Source of the DNA: Candidatus Saccharimonadota bacterium
GTDB taxonomy: Bacteria > Patescibacteriota > Saccharimonadia > Saccharimonadales > Saccharimonadaceae
DNA: 64,000 bases
NCBI GenBank assembly: GCA_905373795.1
Contig: CAJPUO010000001.1
Location: 186,001-250,000, forward strand
Reading direction: 5' to 3'
Part shown: one piece after another, positions 61,610 to 64,000 of the stretch
How the letters are laid out: each line of letters opens with the position of its first letter
How positions within the stretch are numbered: the stretch's first letter is position 1
Made by a program: the position numbers and the translations under genes
The notes under the pieces: model-generated
What the model saw: only the letters and a program-made list of their open reading frames with translations
What the model was told of the DNA's origin: nothing
Database searches by the model: none

Positions 61610-61762
61610 GTGAGATATGCTTTTGTTTTCGTGAGTATAGTGGCGATTTGGCTGGCTATGCTGCTGTTGGTAAATACGAGCATTGATCCGTTATTTTTAT
61701 ACATTTGCGTGTTGGTTTTGACACTGGTGTTGTACTTTATTGGTTTTCGGAGGGCGAGGTAA
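61610..61762 (+). CDS. 50-residue two-helix membrane protein
   Basis: GTG 61610 opens a 50-codon frame encoding two membrane helices (about 3-22 and 28-44) and a basic end (FRRAR). It ends at TAA 61760-61762, directly before the kinase-like gene's GTG 61763. Promoter spacing, hydrophobic pattern and zero gap support a real gene, likely a partner of the kinase. Confidence 0.55.
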   Translation: MRYAFVFVSIVAIWLAMLLLVNTSIDPLFLYICVLVLTLVLYFIGFRRAR

Positions 61763-63214
61763 GTGCGCGTATTGCTTGTAGTTCGGGCATTGTTTCGGGT
61801 GTGGCGTGCTTGGCGCAGCGATCAAATATGGCTCAAAGTTTTATCAGACGAATGTCAAAGATTAGGCGGCGTGTATGTCAAGTTTTTACAGCATTTGGCA
61901 TCGACTGAACTGATGGCTCAGGTGTATGCTGCGTCTGGATATCGGCTGGATGCTTTTGATGATGTGGCGGTTGAGCCAATTGACGTTGTCGAGGTTTTGC
62001 GGCAAGAGCTGGGAGTCAAGGCTAGTCAAATAGTTGTTGAGGGAAACCAGCCGTTTGCCACGGGTTCATTTGCTCAGGTTTATCGCTGCCGCGTAGCTGG
62101 CCGTCCAGGTAGCCGGTATATTATCAAGATCCTTCGCCCCAGCGTGGTGCGTTATCTGAATTTTGACTTTCTGGCGCTGCGTTTTTGCTGTTGGGCGGGG
62201 CAGTTTATGTTAAAAAATGATATTTTTCCGTTGGTTGAAATTGCTGATGAATTTATCAAAACCACCAAGCGTGAAACTGATTATCAGCGCGAGCTAATTA
62301 CAGCCCAGGCTATTCGTGAATATTTTGCGCGTCGTACCGACAACGTTGTCGTGCCAGAGACGCTGGCTGATTACTCAACGCGGCGGATATTAGTTCAGGA
62401 CTATATAGAAGGGCTGCCGCTAACTGAGGTGGTAGAACGGGCGCAAGCGGGTAACGATACTTACCAGTTTGTCAAAGACCAACTTGGCTCTGACATGCAG
62501 CAGCAATTAGTGACGGTCGGCAGTGAGTTTTTAATCGCAATTTTACAAGCAGATATCATTATGGCCGATCCGCATCCAGGTAATATTTATTTACTGAGAG
62601 ACAATAAAGTTGCGCTGATCGACTTTGGTTTGGCAGTGGCAGCGCCGCGGCATCGCGCTTCGTTTTACCATATGATTGTGCAGTATCGCGCGTTGTATGA
62701 AGATCGAGCCGATATGGGTTTATTGGCACTGGCGATGCTGGCGTTTTATGATCATACGTTGTATCAAGCGCTGGATGTGATCGCCAAAGATCGTAGCTTG
62801 ACGCGCACTATTTATGAATATGCGAACACGCTGCTTCAATCGACAACCAGCACGTTTGCTGCCAATCGGCAAATAACGCAACTGTTTCTTAACGAACTGA
62901 ACGCTGGCAATCGATTTGCTGTCAGGTTAGACAGTGTTAATATTATGCTGCAGCGCGGTTTGTATCACTATTTGGCGGCAGCGCGGCTGGCGTGCGGCGA
63001 TGAATATCGAAGGACGCGTTATTGGCGGATTGTACATGATGCGCTGGAGTCGGCCGAGGTTCATGCCAATAGTCATGGTGTCAGCGAGGCGGTGCGTTCG
63101 TCGCCGATGAGTATTGAGCTGGCGCAAGAAATAGTGATGGACTGGATGAGCAAGGTTGCGGAGCGTGACAGGGCCGCCTACGCCATGTTGCTACAAAAAG
63201 GAGAATTATCATGA
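61763..63214 (+). CDS. ABC1/UbiB/AarF-type atypical kinase
   Basis: A 483-residue UbiB-like protein. DPHPGNIYLL (about residues 271-280) and ALIDFGLAVA are the catalytic and metal-binding motifs, and YIIKILRP the Lys strand. But the KxGQ extension motif appears as VYVKFLQHLAS, and the Ala-rich loop (AAAS in UbiB) is PFATGSF. Canonical members are ATPases that support ubiquinone synthesis, but no quinone pathway is visible here. C-terminal 130 residues are helical and without a clear membrane helix, unlike E. coli UbiB. It is sandwiched between mini membrane proteins, overlapping the next by four bases. Confidence 0.8.
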   Translation: MRVLLVVRALFRVWRAWRSDQIWLKVLSDECQRLGGVYVKFLQHLASTELMAQVYAASGYRLDAFDDVAVEPIDVVEVLRQELGVKASQIVVEGNQPFATGSFAQVYRCRVAGRPGSRYIIKILRPSVVRYLNFDFLALRFCCWAGQFMLKNDIFPLVEIADEFIKTTKRETDYQRELITAQAIREYFARRTDNVVVPETLADYSTRRILVQDYIEGLPLTEVVERAQAGNDTYQFVKDQLGSDMQQQLVTVGSEFLIAILQADIIMADPHPGNIYLLRDNKVALIDFGLAVAAPRHRASFYHMIVQYRALYEDRADMGLLALAMLAFYDHTLYQALDVIAKDRSLTRTIYEYANTLLQSTTSTFAANRQITQLFLNELNAGNRFAVRLDSVNIMLQRGLYHYLAAARLACGDEYRRTRYWRIVHDALESAEVHANSHGVSEAVRSSPMSIELAQEIVMDWMSKVAERDRAAYAMLLQKGELS

Positions 63215-63399
63215 AGCAATTACAACAATGGGTGATGCAAGTTCGCTATCCGTATGCCGCGGGAATCATCGCCGTGATGTGGATTGGCACGGCAATTTTT
63301 GCTTACCTGAAACCCGACGTCCCACTTGAATTTTTGGTCGGAAGCCTTGCTGTTAGCACTATTATCATTGCGATTACTGGGCTGTCGGAAGCCCGATGA
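63211..63399 (+). CDS. 62-residue two-helix membrane protein
   Basis: ATG 63211 overlaps the kinase stop by four bases (ATGA), with AAAAGGAG upstream. It has two helices (about 16-31 and 40-57). It probably works with the kinase and could supply its missing membrane anchor. Confidence 0.65.
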   Translation: MKQLQQWVMQVRYPYAAGIIAVMWIGTAIFAYLKPDVPLEFLVGSLAVSTIIIAITGLSEAR

Positions 63400-63497
63400 A
63401 TTTCATAATAAGTAATGTCAACTAATCCGCGTCAGGCGTCGGTCATAGTTGTAAACTCATGATAAAATCCAGATTCAATTCCTAATACGAGCGGTAT

Positions 63498-64000
63498 TTA
63501 TCCTATCGGGGGACGTATACCCATGTTGTCCTTTGTGGAATTGAGTCTAGTACAATTAATCTCTAAACGCTCATTAAGCACAGACCAACGGACAGTCGGA
63601 ACAACCCTCCTTTCATTTATCACATGAATAAACTCGCCTGCCGCCAATGATAGAGTCTCGGAATCAATCAGCTGCTTATTCTGGTAAATACGATGCGCTT
63701 GATAAGCAATGTATCCGATGAGCGGTATTGTTGTTTTGTTTTGCCGCTTCATTTCGGCATAGGATATATTCAAATGTTTAGGCTCGTCGCCGCAGGGCAT
63801 CAGGAATGCCGTCCACTTATTATCGTCATTGGTAGCTGGCAGCCGCCAGTTGGCTGCGGTATCTCTTACTATCTGATCCCAGCTCTCAATAACAGCATAG
63901 ACGACACCTAATTCGTTGCTATTGATTCCCGCTGTTGTACACTTTTCTTGTAGGTAGGGATTATGGGTTACTTCCGAGATAAGTTTGCCCGTTTTTTCTA
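63498..64000 (-). CDS. Hypothetical protein, 5' partial at window end
   Basis: The minus-strand frame is open from the right edge to TAA-type stop at 63498, at least 167 codons, longer than the ATG-initiated part alone. It contains polar, Cys-containing sequence (FLMPCGDEPKHLNISYAEMKR) with no membrane helix. Not recognised; start lies outside the window. Confidence 0.5.
   Translation of the reverse strand, partial: EKTGKLISEVTHNPYLQEKCTTAGINSNELGVVYAVIESWDQIVRDTAANWRLPATNDDNKWTAFLMPCGDEPKHLNISYAEMKRQNKTTIPLIGYIAYQAHRIYQNKQLIDSETLSLAAGEFIHVINERRVVPTVRWSVLNERLEINCTRLNSTKDNMGIRPPIG

Noticed and set aside
1..64000. Alternative genetic code with TGA as sense (as in SR1/Gracilibacteria)
   Set aside because: Many genes end at TGA at natural C-termini with overlapping starts, so TGA is a stop here.
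1..64000. CRISPR array or prophage
   Set aside because: No regularly spaced direct repeats, cas genes, or phage structural genes were seen.

Overview
The window looks like the chromosome of a small, host-dependent Patescibacteria (CPR) bacterium, most likely Saccharibacteria (TM7). This rests on protein style and gene content, not on a marker gene. Genes are tightly packed with 1-20 base overlaps and the standard code is used (TGA works as stop). There are no complete biosynthetic pathways. Instead there are salvage and import genes, several ABC exporters, VanZ/RDD, CHAP, NodB and LtaS-like envelope proteins, an anaerobic ribonucleotide reductase as the only RNR, and many restriction systems. 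Roughly a dozen genes start 6-7 bases after a strong, often extended, -10 box, so leaderless transcription appears common here.

Regions. 1-5.2 kb: a partial queuosine-precursor transporter, orphan genes, a frameshifted IS1595-type transposase, a 2H phosphoesterase and several decayed genes. 5.2-9.3 kb: a type II restriction-modification operon (controller HTH, methyltransferase, PmeII-like endonuclease) ending in a 750-residue ABC-type ATPase. 9.4-10.6 kb: an S66 (LdcA/MccF-like) peptidase behind a classical attenuator with a histidine-rich leader peptide. 10.6-13 kb: scar of a deleted two-component system, a Nudix hydrolase, an APH-like kinase and a P-loop kinase. 13-19.4 kb: nrdD-nrdG-flavin reductase operon behind tandem NrdR boxes, ending in a 901-residue acidic, probably disordered protein with a cysteine cluster. 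19.4-31.2 kb: defence island with a DUF262/DUF1524 (GmrSD-like) enzyme, RadC plus a TPR-like protein, and a type III RM operon whose mod and res are separated by five small accessory genes. It ends in a remnant of a type I HsdR.

31-42.8 kb: regulator, DUF167, NodB deacetylase, CorA, CHAP amidase, Nudix, an orphan gene, an ABC-2 exporter, a small membrane protein with a structured leader, MazG-like protein, and an envelope thiol-redox cluster (CPWC thioredoxin-like, DsbA-like, and a membrane protein with a CVPC pair). 42.8-49.7 kb: PadR with twin operators driving a MacB/FtsX-type transporter, N-terminally short ClpB under CIRCE, and YhhN. 49.7-64 kb: an orphan protein, GalE, LtaS-like enzyme, polar amino-acid ABC importer, Nudix, tRNA-Pro, heterodimeric ABC exporter, nitrilase-family amidase, PEBP, an unusual UbiB-like kinase between two mini membrane proteins, and a gene cut by the window end.

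The most novel items are the His-codon attenuator on the S66 peptidase, the five-gene cassette inside the type III RM operon, the ATPase attached to the type II RM system, and the disordered cysteine-cluster protein at the end of the nrd operon.
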